Shown: positions 23,874-32,073 of the stretch, in pieces
Position numbering within the stretch: position 1 is the first letter of the stretch
How the letters are laid out: the number at the start of each line of letters is the position of its first letter
Assembly: GCF_902499075.1 (NCBI RefSeq)
Contig: NZ_CABVPP010000001.1
Coordinates: forward strand, 454,528 to 518,527
Direction of reading: 5' to 3'
DNA: 64,000 nucleotides
Source of the DNA: Burkholderia pseudomultivorans
Lineage (GTDB): Bacteria > Pseudomonadota > Gammaproteobacteria > Burkholderiales > Burkholderiaceae
Program-made: the position numbers and the translations under genes
Notes under the pieces: generated by a model
Database searches by the model: none
Seen by the model: only the letters and a program-made list of their open reading frames with translations
What the model was told of the DNA's origin: nothing

Positions 23874-24458
23874 ATGGGCGATAGAACGGTGAGTGAAATA
23901 GAAGAAGAAATGGACTACCACCAAGAGGAAGGCAACCTAGGTGCCGTCATGAACTTAGTGGATGAACTAGGGAACATGGGTGACAGGCTAACCGTTGCCA
24001 TCGCCAACGGAGATTGGGATGGCGCTCTTTACTTTGAATCTTTAGGCTTCGATCTCAAAGAACCCTTCTATCTCAAGATCGCCACAAAACATAGTCAATG
24101 CGAAATCATCAAACATCTAGTCCAACGTGGCTCAGATGTTCATGTTAACGATGGGGAGACACTATGCTTTGCAGCGGAAGGTGGATATCTTGAAGCTGTT
24201 CAATGCTTGGTGGAACTAGGCGCAGACGTCCATGCTCAGGAAGAAAGAGCAGTCAAACTAGCGACACATGCAGATAGAATAAACGTTGTGCCGTACCTTG
24301 TGGAGGCTGGGGCAAGTATCGATGCAGTGCTTGAAATCACTGGGAACGGAAACTTCTACCCTGAGCTACACAAGTGGGCTCAAGCCTACAAGAGCAAACA
24401 AACATTGGAAGCGGAGCTAGCTCAGAAGGAAGAGCGCACGCCAAAAACCAAGATATAA
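23874..24458 (+). CDS. Ankyrin-repeat protein
   Basis: 194 residues. Ankyrin repeats are visible at about 60-90 (LKIATKHSQCEIIKHLVQRGSDVHV), 92-125 (GETLCFAAEGGYLEAVQCLVELGADVHA) and 126-155 (less conserved). The C-terminal tail is charged. A protein-interaction role, partner unknown. Probably paralogous to 15,974-16,549. Confidence 0.8.
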   Translation: MGDRTVSEIEEEMDYHQEEGNLGAVMNLVDELGNMGDRLTVAIANGDWDGALYFESLGFDLKEPFYLKIATKHSQCEIIKHLVQRGSDVHVNDGETLCFAAEGGYLEAVQCLVELGADVHAQEERAVKLATHADRINVVPYLVEAGASIDAVLEITGNGNFYPELHKWAQAYKSKQTLEAELAQKEERTPKTKI

Positions 24459-24486
24459 AAAAAGCACCCATGCGGGTGCTTTCTCG
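24457..24486. terminator. Terminator between the ankyrin gene and the CBASS operon
   Basis: AAAAAAAGCACCC-ATGC-GGGTGCTTTCT. A- and T-runs on both sides allow use by both converging units. Confidence 0.8.
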
Positions 24487-24508
24487 TGAACATACTTTTG
24501 CTGGGCCG

Positions 24509-25360
24509 TTAGATCTGAAAGGCTTTGGTGATGATCCCGACCTTTATGAAATGAATCCTACCCGACCCGCCCGTCACCAACATTCCCGCTAGTGCATAGT
24601 GTTTCCCATGCTGGTTTTTGAAGCCAACAAATACCGGCGAACCACTAAAGCCATTCAAATCTTGATGCCAAGTAACGTTCTCTAGCCTGAGCCTATCCGG
24701 GGAGCTGCCATGGGTCAAATGCCCGGCAAACTTCGCAGCTTGCGTGACAATCTCTACAGGCTGTCCATCGGGATAGCTGATATCTGTTTCAGTTCCCTCG
24801 TAAGGATAGCCAATACCAGACAATACGATCCCCTGCCCGTCGTCCAGAGCTTCTTTTGCTATAGGATGATTGACAAAGTTATCCAACCACTCACCAAGCG
24901 GGGGAAGCTTTACTGAACGGTGAAGGAGCTGCTTTCTCTTCTTACCATCTTGAGGAATATTAACCTCAAGGACGACTAGATCGATGAGCTCACCTGGAAT
25001 GTCTTCTGAATCATGCTTTAGCGAGATTGCACTAGAAAATTCCACGTAATCATCTTCTTTCCCGGTGCTCCCTTGCAAGGCAAACGGAATGTGCAGGCGT
25101 GCAGCAATCTTTGCGATGTCTTCTTTCTGGTCCTTGGTAAGGCAGTGTCGAGCAGTCAAGTAGTAGATTTTCTCTTCACGACGAGCGAAAAAGCCCGTCC
25201 CAAGGCGTCGAGGGTATTGCTCCCACCCGTCCTCGACAACGATGTTTGGCGATATGCAGTTCGCCGGAAACCCAGTGTGGATAAACGAAATTTTCGGCAC
25301 CTCAGTCCCCGAGAAAGCACTACTTTTACTTCTTGATTTCCGCCACAAGAGCCTCAGCAC
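24509..25360 (-). CDS. Trypsin-like serine protease, third gene of CBASS-type operon
   Basis: 283 residues from GTG 25,360, which lies inside the end of the S-4TM gene (35-bp overlap). The catalytic triad is visible: H72 in GTGFFAR...YYLTARHCL, D127 in GELIDLVVLEV and S239 in LNGFSGSPVF (GxSGSP). There is no signal peptide, so it should act in the cytoplasm or at the inner membrane. In defence operons trypsin-like peptidases are candidate effectors or activators; whether it cleaves the S-4TM protein, the CD-NTase or a host protein is unknown. Confidence 0.85.
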   Translation of the reverse strand: MLRLLWRKSRSKSSAFSGTEVPKISFIHTGFPANCISPNIVVEDGWEQYPRRLGTGFFARREEKIYYLTARHCLTKDQKEDIAKIAARLHIPFALQGSTGKEDDYVEFSSAISLKHDSEDIPGELIDLVVLEVNIPQDGKKRKQLLHRSVKLPPLGEWLDNFVNHPIAKEALDDGQGIVLSGIGYPYEGTETDISYPDGQPVEIVTQAAKFAGHLTHGSSPDRLRLENVTWHQDLNGFSGSPVFVGFKNQHGKHYALAGMLVTGGSGRIHFIKVGIITKAFQI

Positions 25361-26219
25361 CCTTGTTCATCAACGCCTCGTTCCCGTCCCTAAACCATTT
25401 AAAAAGGAAATCGAATACGGGCGGATTTCTCTTTCTATGGTCAAATATCTGATCCTGCAAGGTTCTGCATTTAGCCCTCAGGGTCGGCACGTCTTTCCCG
25501 GCAACGGCATCTGACCATACCTTCTCAGACAGATCCCTCAATTTATCCAGCCTGTCGGCTGCATCACTGTGCTCCGTCATTTGACGGTAGCCAAACACAT
25601 ACGTAGAGGCAAGAGGTGCCACGATATATGCCAAGAATTCAAACATATCCTTCTTTTCGTGGAGGCCATACGCTATCAATCCCAGTGCAATGGATACTAG
25701 GACTATTCTCACGAAGAGAGAATATTTCCTCCTCATCTTGCAATCCCACCATACATTAGATCTTTGACTGACGATTACACCAAAGATCTCGGGAACCTCA
25801 CCTATCACGAGTGGATACCAGTTCTTTAGGCCAGCCCTTTTTTCATCACTTGTGCCGTACTTTTTTGCTTCCTCATGAATCAACTCGGGCTCGGGTTTCT
25901 TGCCAACAGAAATGTCATTCCAGTCTAGGCCCAAGACCTTGGTATCAAAAAGTTCTTGAACCCTAGCCGCACTATCCCTAAGCTTCTTAGCCCAAGGCGT
26001 GAAGACAAAGAGATCAAAAACCACAACCAAGATGCCCCAAAGCGCGACATAACCCTTCAAATCTGGCCGAAGAATGGTTGTAATCGCAGCACCGATGGCA
26101 ACCGGCCCACTGAGCACCATTTGAATCCCAATGATGTTCTTGGCTCTTGAATAGAGGTTCCTTTGAGCCGCCAGAAGTTCAATGTTCTCGGGCAGCTCTT
26201 GCCTTTGAATGATGTTCAT
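25326..26219 (-). CDS. S-4TM-type membrane effector of CBASS
   Basis: 297 residues. Four hydrophobic segments in two pairs (about 30-50 and 58-76; 165-185 and 193-210) flank a cytoplasmic middle. Before the second pair comes NWYP ... SQRSNVWWDCKMRRKYS, the signature of the SMODS-associated 4TM family. In this family the protein is believed to damage or permeabilise the inner membrane when a cyclic nucleotide signal is bound. ATGA overlap with the CD-NTase gene shows coupled expression. Confidence 0.82.
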   Translation of the reverse strand: MNIIQRQELPENIELLAAQRNLYSRAKNIIGIQMVLSGPVAIGAAITTILRPDLKGYVALWGILVVVFDLFVFTPWAKKLRDSAARVQELFDTKVLGLDWNDISVGKKPEPELIHEEAKKYGTSDEKRAGLKNWYPLVIGEVPEIFGVIVSQRSNVWWDCKMRRKYSLFVRIVLVSIALGLIAYGLHEKKDMFEFLAYIVAPLASTYVFGYRQMTEHSDAADRLDKLRDLSEKVWSDAVAGKDVPTLRAKCRTLQDQIFDHRKRNPPVFDFLFKWFRDGNEALMNKGAEALVAEIKK

Positions 26220-27088
26220 AGATAGTAGGTGGGAAATTTATCGTTATACAGTAGGCGCCACCAATCGAAAGCCTCGCTCACATTACCTGCTGCCCGAGCA
26301 GCTTCAGCTTTGTTTGCTCGCGTAGCTGCTGTATTTAGCCTTGATAGCGCATCAGCCTTCTGAACCTCACTTTTGCAAGGATAGATGTAGCCAGCAATCC
26401 CCATCGGGTCTTGCATAGCGAGCAAACCTTCATTATTGAGACGATCAAGAAAATACTTCACATCCAAGTGATGAATGATGGCTTGTTCGTCGCTTGCATA
26501 CTTCGCCACTTTCATTTCCAAATAGAAGGACTTGATCGGGACGTTCTGATAGTATTTCCAAGCTTTTATAAACCGAATCAGCGGCTTGACTTTGCCACCA
26601 TGTTTCCGGTCAACCTCCGCAACATAGTGGTTATGAGCATCGGGGCTCGCCTCCATCCAACCATCGCTACTATCCGCGATGTCATAGACCTTAAAGCCCT
26701 TTTCCTCCCTCAGATAGTCAGCCACAACAATTTCTGTGTCTTCTGATTTGTATGTCCCGAATGGGCAGACAACAGCGGGGGTGCTGACCTTCACACCGGT
26801 GTTAGGAAAGCGGATATCCAACGCATTTTTTACTTTCACAAGCGACGCCGTGGAGGTTCTTGTCAACACGGTTCTTGGAAGGCAAGCCAAGTAATCCACA
26901 TCACTGTAACCGCTTACGTTGGTGCCGTTCCCAAACGAACCAATCCTAGTAAACCGGTTCAAGCCAAAGTTGTTTCTCAAGCAGGCTTCGATTGAGGCTC
27001 GATGAGATTTCGCTGCCGCGTTTTCCACGGCAGACGTTTTAATTTTGTTGTGGAAATCAATGAACCCTTGTTCAATTGTGCGTGGCAT
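26216..27088 (-). CDS. CD-NTase (cGAS/DncV-like nucleotidyltransferase)
   Basis: 290 residues. The nucleotidyltransferase core has G50-S51-F-G-N-G-T and S62-D63-V-D65, with a third acidic residue at D124 (EIVVAD). The following region (KPLIRFIKAWKYY ... SFYLEM) is the helical second half of SMODS enzymes. Such enzymes make cyclic di- or trinucleotides on phage infection and switch on the adjacent effector. It is the first gene of the operon, with GGAAGGGG close to the ATG and the CTACGGGG-type leader just before. No Cap2/Cap3 or HORMA/TRIP13 genes are present, so by known classification it is a type I-like CBASS plus a protease. Confidence 0.88.
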   Translation of the reverse strand: MPRTIEQGFIDFHNKIKTSAVENAAAKSHRASIEACLRNNFGLNRFTRIGSFGNGTNVSGYSDVDYLACLPRTVLTRTSTASLVKVKNALDIRFPNTGVKVSTPAVVCPFGTYKSEDTEIVVADYLREEKGFKVYDIADSSDGWMEASPDAHNHYVAEVDRKHGGKVKPLIRFIKAWKYYQNVPIKSFYLEMKVAKYASDEQAIIHHLDVKYFLDRLNNEGLLAMQDPMGIAGYIYPCKSEVQKADALSRLNTAATRANKAEAARAAGNVSEAFDWWRLLYNDKFPTYYL

Positions 27089-27200
27089 GCCCCTTCCCCC
27101 GTAGCGGTGTATGGTTCTTCGCGATGTGCGGCCATTTTCGCATTAGTCAAGGCACGCTGATTGGCTTTGTTTCGCGTCGCCTCGCCTAGGCGGCACCAAC

Positions 27201-27226
27201 GAAAAAAGCTCCCGAAGGAGCTTTCT
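27201..27226 (-). terminator. Terminator of the island tRNA gene
   Basis: Minus strand AAAGCTCC-TTCG-GGAGCTTT then TTT, 10 bp downstream of the tRNA 3' end; same design as the other island terminators. Confidence 0.8.
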
Positions 27227-27235
27227 GAGGGTGTT

Positions 27236-27313
27236 TGGTGGGCCCCCCGGGGGTCGAACCCGGTACCGCTCGATTATGAGTCGAGAGCTCTAACCGCCAT
27301 GAGCTAGAGGCCC
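27236..27313 (-). tRNA. tRNA-Ile(CAT), carried by the island
   Basis: A complete 78-nt cloverleaf: acceptor GGGCCTC/GGGGCCC (one T-G pair), D stem GCTC/GAGC, anticodon stem CTCGA/TCGAG with loop CTCATAA (anticodon CAT), T stem CCGGG/CCCGG with TTCGACC, discriminator A and encoded CCA. The CTCATAA loop is that of the isoleucine tRNA that reads AUA after lysidine modification by TilS, rather than of methionine tRNAs. It differs from the chromosomal remnant at 27,452-27,489 in acceptor, D loop and anticodon stem, so it is not a duplicate of it. Confidence 0.85.
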
Positions 27314-27451
27314 AAAACCGTGAATTTTACCGCACGGAAGGTGCTGCCGTGTAGCCTAGAAGTAGCAAAATATTTTGCATGCCAAGGTTGTGGCGAACGA
27401 TTTTCTTATAAAACAATAACTTACACGCATATCGAGCCTCAGCGCAGCAGC

Positions 27452-27489
27452 TTATGAGTCGACTGCTCTAACCGCTGAGCTACAGGCCC
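27452..27489 (-). pseudogene. 5' half of the chromosomal tRNA-Ile(CAT) gene, broken in the anticodon loop
   Basis: Reads GGGCCTG, TA, GCTC, 8-nt D loop, GAGC, A, GTCGA and the loop CTCATAA, then stops matching: the expected TCGAC arm is replaced by unrelated island sequence at 27,451 and below. Thus the integration point is the anticodon loop. Eleven bases TTATGAGTCGA (27,452-27,462) are shared with the island tRNA (27,274-27,284) and are the best att core candidate. The 3' half should lie at the other end of the island. Confidence 0.8.
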
Positions 27490-27567
27490 TGATGGGAAGT
27501 CATGCGCACGACACGTGCGGCGCCCGACAAAGACGCCGGGCCGGCATTGTAACAACAAAGGAGACAA

Positions 27568-27600
27568 ACGCCACCGGTATCCTGCAAATACCGGTGGCGT
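27568..27600 (-). terminator. Terminator of rpoD
   Basis: 13-bp perfect arms (ACGCCACCGGTAT / ATACCGGTGGCGT) with 7-nt loop, T-rich on the minus strand; 20 bp after the rpoD stop. Confidence 0.8.
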
Positions 27601-27620
27601 TCGGGAGGGAAAGCCGGAAA

Positions 27621-30035
27621 TCAGTTCCCTTCGAGGAACGACTTCAGCTTGTCGGAACGGCTCGGGTGACGCAGCTTGCGCAGCGCCTTGGCTTCGATCT
27701 GGCGGATCCGCTCACGCGTGACGTCGAACTGCTTGCCGACTTCCTCGAGCGTGTGATCGGTGCTCATCTCGATACCGAAACGCATCCGCAGCACCTTCGC
27801 CTCGCGCGGCGTCAGCGAATCGAGCACGTCCTTCACGACGTCGCGCATGCTGGCATGCAGCGCGGCATCCGCCGGCGCGACCGTGTTGTTGTCCTCGATG
27901 AAGTCGCCGAGATGGGAATCGTCGTCGTCGCCGATCGGCGTTTCCATCGAGATCGGCTCCTTCGCGATCTTCATGATCTTGCGGATCTTGTCTTCCGGCA
28001 TCTCCATCTTCTCGGCCAGCGTCGCCGGATCCGGCTCGAGGCCGGTTTCCTGCAGGATCTGCCGCGAGATGCGGTTCATCTTGTTGATCGTTTCGATCAT
28101 GTGAACCGGAATACGGATCGTGCGCGCCTGGTCCGCGATCGAGCGCGTGATGGCCTGGCGGATCCACCACGTCGCATACGTCGAGAACTTGTAGCCGCGA
28201 CGGTATTCGAACTTGTCCACCGCCTTCATCAGGCCGATGTTGCCTTCCTGGATCAGGTCGAGGAACTGCAGGCCGCGGTTCGTGTACTTCTTCGCGATCG
28301 AGATCACGAGACGCAGGTTCGCCTCGGTCATCTCGCGCTTCGCCTGGCGCGCCTTCAGTTCGCCGGCCGCCATCTGGCGGTTGGTTTCCTTCAGGTCCTT
28401 CAGCGGCAGCACGACGCGCGCCTGCAGGTCGAGCAGGCGTTGCTGCTGTTCGCGGATCGCCGGGATGTTGCGCGACAGGACCGCGCTGTACGAATGGCCT
28501 TCGGCCGCGATCTTCTCCGCCCAGTCGAGATCGGTCTCGCTGCCCGGGAAGCGCGCGATGAATTCCGAACGCGGCATCCCGCACTTGTCGACGACGATGT
28601 GCAGGATCTGGCGCTCGACCTGACGCACTTCGTCCACCTGCGCACGCAGCGTGTCGCACAGACGCTCGACGGTACGCGCGGTGAAGCGGATCGTCATCAG
28701 TTCGGCCTGGATCGTTTCCTGCGCCTTCAGGTAGGACTTCGACTTGTAGCCTTCCTTCTCGAACGCGCGACGCATCTTGTCGAACCACTCGCTGATCTGC
28801 GCGAATTTCTCGAGCGATGCGCGCTTGAGGGCTTCGAGCTGGGCGGCGTTGGCGGTCGCCTGCGCAGCGCCGTCATCGTCCTCCTCTTCCTCTTCTTCCT
28901 CTTCCTCTTCGGCGTCCTCGTCCTCGTTCTCGATCTCTTCCGCTTCCTTCGCGGAGAAACCGTCCGTGTCGGTGTCCGAAGCGTTCGGATCGAGCAGGCC
29001 GTCGACGAGTTCGTCGACGCGGATCTCTTCGTTCGCGACGCGCTCGGCCATCGCGAGGATGTCGGCGATCGTCGTCGGGCACGCGGAAATCGCCATCACC
29101 ATGTGGCGCAGGCCGTCCTCGATCCGCTTCGCGATCTCGATTTCGCCTTCGCGCGTAAGCAGCTCGACCGTGCCCATTTCGCGCATGTACATCCGGACCG
29201 GATCGGTCGTGCGGCCGAATTCGGAGTCGACGGTGGACAGCGCGACTTCCGCTTCCTCTTCGACTTCGTCGTCCGACGACGCGGCCGGCGCGTTGTCGTT
29301 CAGGAGCAGCGTTTCCGCGTCCGGCGCCTGCTCGTAAACCGCCACGCCCATATCGTTGAACGTGCCGATGATGCCTTCGAGGGCTTCGGTCTCGGTGAAG
29401 TTGTCCGGCAGGTGGTCGTTGATTTCGGCGTACGTCAGGAAGCCGCGCTCCTTGCCGAGCTTGATCAGCGCGCGCAGTTTCACGCGGCGCTCTTCGAGCT
29501 CCTCGGCCGTGCCGGGCGTGCTCGTCGCGAACGCTTCCTTCAGCAGCGCCTTTTCCTTGGCGCGGCGATCGCGCACCTTGGATTTGCCCGGGGCAGCCGC
29601 GGCTGCGGGCTGCGCGTCGCTCTGATTTGCGTCGTCATCGACGGATACTTCGTTCAGCTTTTTCGTCATGGAGTTCGCCGTACCGGCTATATCGACTCGC
29701 GGCTGCTGGACGACAGCCGGTTGAACCGTGGGTGCATGAGTAGTACGTACTGCCGTTTCGTCCGCCGCGGCAGTCGTGTCCCTTGCGCTTTTCGCACTTG
29801 CCCGCTTCGCCGCCGGCTTGGCCGGCCCGGAGTCGGGTCTGGCGGCAGCCCGTGTTCTGGCTGCCGGCGCCGGCGCAGCCTGAGCAGTGCCGGCCGCGGT
29901 TTTCTTTCTTGCAGTGGTTGATGTGGCTGAAGACGTTGTCCTGGAGGAAGAAGCAGACTTGGCCGCTGTGACCTTCTTGGTCGGCTCCGTCGAGCCCTTG
30001 CCCGTTGCTTTCTTTCCGCCTGTCGTCTTTGCCAT
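27621..30035 (-). CDS. rpoD: RNA polymerase primary sigma factor RpoD
   Basis: 804 residues, longer than the 613 of E. coli. The first 110 residues are Lys/Ala/Thr-rich and histone-like; region 1.1 follows from about 160 ([21 protein letters not shown]), then an acidic run of E and D in the non-conserved region, region 2 ([35 protein letters not shown]), region 3 and region 4.2 with the -35-binding HTH ([24 protein letters not shown]). It directs housekeeping transcription. An extended -10 promoter just upstream supports the start used. It may also be read through from dnaG. Confidence 0.97.
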   Translation of the reverse strand: MAKTTGGKKATGKGSTEPTKKVTAAKSASSSRTTSSATSTTARKKTAAGTAQAAPAPAARTRAAARPDSGPAKPAAKRASAKSARDTTAAADETAVRTTHAPTVQPAVVQQPRVDIAGTANSMTKKLNEVSVDDDANQSDAQPAAAAAPGKSKVRDRRAKEKALLKEAFATSTPGTAEELEERRVKLRALIKLGKERGFLTYAEINDHLPDNFTETEALEGIIGTFNDMGVAVYEQAPDAETLLLNDNAPAASSDDEVEEEAEVALSTVDSEFGRTTDPVRMYMREMGTVELLTREGEIEIAKRIEDGLRHMVMAISACPTTIADILAMAERVANEEIRVDELVDGLLDPNASDTDTDGFSAKEAEEIENEDEDAEEEEEEEEEEDDDGAAQATANAAQLEALKRASLEKFAQISEWFDKMRRAFEKEGYKSKSYLKAQETIQAELMTIRFTARTVERLCDTLRAQVDEVRQVERQILHIVVDKCGMPRSEFIARFPGSETDLDWAEKIAAEGHSYSAVLSRNIPAIREQQQRLLDLQARVVLPLKDLKETNRQMAAGELKARQAKREMTEANLRLVISIAKKYTNRGLQFLDLIQEGNIGLMKAVDKFEYRRGYKFSTYATWWIRQAITRSIADQARTIRIPVHMIETINKMNRISRQILQETGLEPDPATLAEKMEMPEDKIRKIMKIAKEPISMETPIGDDDDSHLGDFIEDNNTVAPADAALHASMRDVVKDVLDSLTPREAKVLRMRFGIEMSTDHTLEEVGKQFDVTRERIRQIEAKALRKLRHPSRSDKLKSFLEGN

Positions 30036-30081
30036 CGCGAATCTCGCCTCTGCTTAGAAAACAAACCGCTGGAAACCTTAT

Positions 30082-30090
30082 ATTATAGCA
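30082..30090 (-). promoter_or_regulatory. Extended -10 promoter element upstream of rpoD
   Basis: Minus strand TGC-TATAAT, about 47 bp before the rpoD start codon, in the dnaG-rpoD gap. No good -35 is seen, as expected for an extended -10 promoter. Confidence 0.55.
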
Positions 30091-30123
30091 CGCTGGGGAG
30101 CCCTCTCCTGGCGCCCCGGCCGC

Positions 30124-32001
30124 CTACAGCCCGAGCCGACGTTTCATGTCGGTCCGCTGCTGGTTCAATTCCATCAATTCAGCCAATTCCTCGGGTGTGA
30201 AAGCGGACTGCCGCGCCAGCCGGTCGAGCCGGTCGCAGCACGCGTCGTAACGCATCTTGAGCACCGCTGCCTGCAGTTCCTCCCCCGCGATCCGTTCCTG
30301 TTCACGCTGCCGCTCGGACACCGTCTCGTCTTCCGGATTCTGTAACAGCAAATCGCGGACGTTTTCATCATAGTCCAGAATTTCGCGGAAGATTTCCTCG
30401 TAAGTCGCGCTGTTCGAGGAGGTCCGCAGGACGTCGGACAGCAGCCGGAACTCCGCGCCGTCGCCGAGCGCGCGCGCATGCTCGACGACTTCGGCGAACA
30501 GTTCGCCGATACGCGGCAGCGCGTGCAGGGTCGCAATCTGTTCGTCGTCGAGCTGCGACGCGATTCGCGGATGCATCACCAGCGTGCGCAGCGCGCGCTT
30601 CTCGCTGTCCGTCACGCGGCGCCGGTCGCTGCGCGCGGGCGCCTGGCGCGGGGCCGCTGCGATCCGCGCATCGACGTCGGACAGCCCCGCCACTTCTTCG
30701 AACGGGATATCGAGGCGATCGGCGAACATGTGCATGATCTGCGCGCGCAGCGCGTTCGCGGGCAGCGCCTGCAGCAGCGGCTTCGCGTCGAACAGCGCCT
30801 TCGCGCGGCCTTCCGGCTGATCGAGCGCCTTGCCGGCAATTGCTTCGTTCAACAGAAATTGCGACAGCGGCATCGCGCGCTCCACCTGCTCGGAGAACGC
30901 CTCCGCGCCGAACTCGCGGACGTAGCTGTCCGGATCGTGCTCGGGCGGCAAAAAAAGGAACCGGATCGTCCGGTTGTCCGCCGCATGCGGCAGGCACGCT
31001 TCGAGCGCGCGCCGCGCCGCGCGGCGGCCGGCCGAGTCGCCGTCGAAGCTGAAGATGACGGTGTCGGTCTGCCTCAGCAGCTTCTGCACATGGATCGGCG
31101 TACAGGCCGTGCCGAGCGTCGCAACCGCGTTCGGGAAGCCGAGCTGCGCGAGCGCGACGACGTCCATGTAGCCTTCGACCACCAGCGCATACTTGCGCTC
31201 GCGAATCGCGAGCCGCGCCTCGAACAGGCCGTACAGCTCGCTGCCCTTGTTGAACAGCGGCGTCTCGGGCGAATTCAGGTACTTCGGCTCGCCGGCGCCG
31301 AGCACGCGGCCGCCGAAGCCGATCACCTGTCCCTTCACGTTGCGGATCGGGAACATGATCCGCTCGCGGAACCGGTCGTAGCGCCGCGCGACGCCCTGCG
31401 CGTCGGTCTTCTCGCTGACGATCACCAGCCCCGCCTCGACGAGCGCGTCGTCCCGATAGTCGGGAAATGCCGTCTCGAGGTTCTGCCAGCCGTCCGGCGC
31501 GTAGCCGAGCCCGAAACGCGCGGCGATTTCGCCGGTCAGGCCCCGGTTTTTCAGATACTGGATCGCGGCCGTCGCGCCGCGCAACTGCTTGCGATAGTAG
31601 TCGCAGGCAGTCGACATCACGTCGGACAGCGCGGTCGCGACCGATTTCGAGACAGGCGCCGGATAATCGCCGCCCCCGCCGCCTCCGCCACCGCCGCCGC
31701 GCATCGACGGCTCGTGCGGTACGGTCAGGCCGACCGACTGCGCGAGCTCCTGCACGGCCTCGGGGAACGTCAGCCCCGCATGCTCCATCAGGAAGCCGAT
31801 CGCCGTGCCGTGCGCGCCGCAGCCGAAGCAGTGATAGAACTGCTTGGTCGGGCTGACGGTAAACGACGGGCTCTTCTCGTTGTGAAACGGGCACAGCCCC
31901 ATGAAATTGGCGCCGCCCTTCTTGAGCTGCACATACCGGCCCACCACGTCGACGATATCGACGCGGTTCAGCAAATCCTGCAGGAACGAATGCGGAATCA
32001 C
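30124..32001 (-). CDS. dnaG: DNA primase DnaG
   Basis: 625 residues. N-terminal CHC2 zinc finger (residues 37-65: CPFHNEKSPSF ... CFGCGAHG), a glycine-rich linker of nine or more glycines after residue 100, the TOPRIM core (ALVVEGYMDVVAL and FDGDSAGRRAA) and a C-terminal DnaB-binding region. Makes RNA primers for the lagging strand. The poly-glycine tract is longer than usual. It lies in the conserved block before rpoD. Confidence 0.97.
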   Translation of the reverse strand: MIPHSFLQDLLNRVDIVDVVGRYVQLKKGGANFMGLCPFHNEKSPSFTVSPTKQFYHCFGCGAHGTAIGFLMEHAGLTFPEAVQELAQSVGLTVPHEPSMRGGGGGGGGGGDYPAPVSKSVATALSDVMSTACDYYRKQLRGATAAIQYLKNRGLTGEIAARFGLGYAPDGWQNLETAFPDYRDDALVEAGLVIVSEKTDAQGVARRYDRFRERIMFPIRNVKGQVIGFGGRVLGAGEPKYLNSPETPLFNKGSELYGLFEARLAIRERKYALVVEGYMDVVALAQLGFPNAVATLGTACTPIHVQKLLRQTDTVIFSFDGDSAGRRAARRALEACLPHAADNRTIRFLFLPPEHDPDSYVREFGAEAFSEQVERAMPLSQFLLNEAIAGKALDQPEGRAKALFDAKPLLQALPANALRAQIMHMFADRLDIPFEEVAGLSDVDARIAAAPRQAPARSDRRRVTDSEKRALRTLVMHPRIASQLDDEQIATLHALPRIGELFAEVVEHARALGDGAEFRLLSDVLRTSSNSATYEEIFREILDYDENVRDLLLQNPEDETVSERQREQERIAGEELQAAVLKMRYDACCDRLDRLARQSAFTPEELAELMELNQQRTDMKRRLGL

Positions 32002-32032
32002 CGTGGGATCGAGCGAAAAGAGGTCATGCGAC

Positions 32033-32066
32033 GCCCCGGCGCACGCACCGAAGGGTGCACCGGGGC
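32033..32066 (-). terminator. Hairpin between yqeY-like gene and dnaG
   Basis: GC-rich inverted repeat (GCCCCGG...CCGGGGC with GCACC/GGTGC inside). Little T-tract follows on the minus strand, so it may attenuate rather than stop transcription into dnaG. Confidence 0.45.
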
Positions 32067-32073
32067 AACGGGC

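Larger units (their letters stand above)
1..27451. mobile_element. Right end of an integrated plasmid-like genomic island
   Basis: Base composition and gene content change sharply at about 27,450. To the left the DNA is near half G+C and carries a RepL-like initiator, a MobF relaxase operon, ribbon-helix-helix and ankyrin proteins, an orphan methyltransferase and a defence operon; to the right is high-GC Burkholderia chromosome starting with rpoD. The boundary falls in the anticodon loop of a tRNA-Ile(CAT) gene whose 5' half remains at 27,452-27,489. The left boundary, integrase and any conjugation genes are not in the window. Calling it an integrated mobilisable or conjugative plasmid is inference from Rep plus relaxase. 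Confidence 0.88.

Noticed and set aside
27236-27313. Methionine tRNA because of the CAT anticodon
   Set aside because: Loop CTCATAA and the rest of the cloverleaf fit the lysidine-type isoleucine tRNA; no initiator features such as three G-C pairs in the anticodon stem.
1-27451. A prophage
   Set aside because: No capsid, tail, portal, terminase or lysis gene; Rep, relaxase and accessory genes point to a plasmid-type element.
27492-29921. An 809-codon open frame opposite rpoD
   Set aside because: A mirror of rpoD in high-GC DNA: arginine- and leucine-rich composition, no ribosome site and no domain.
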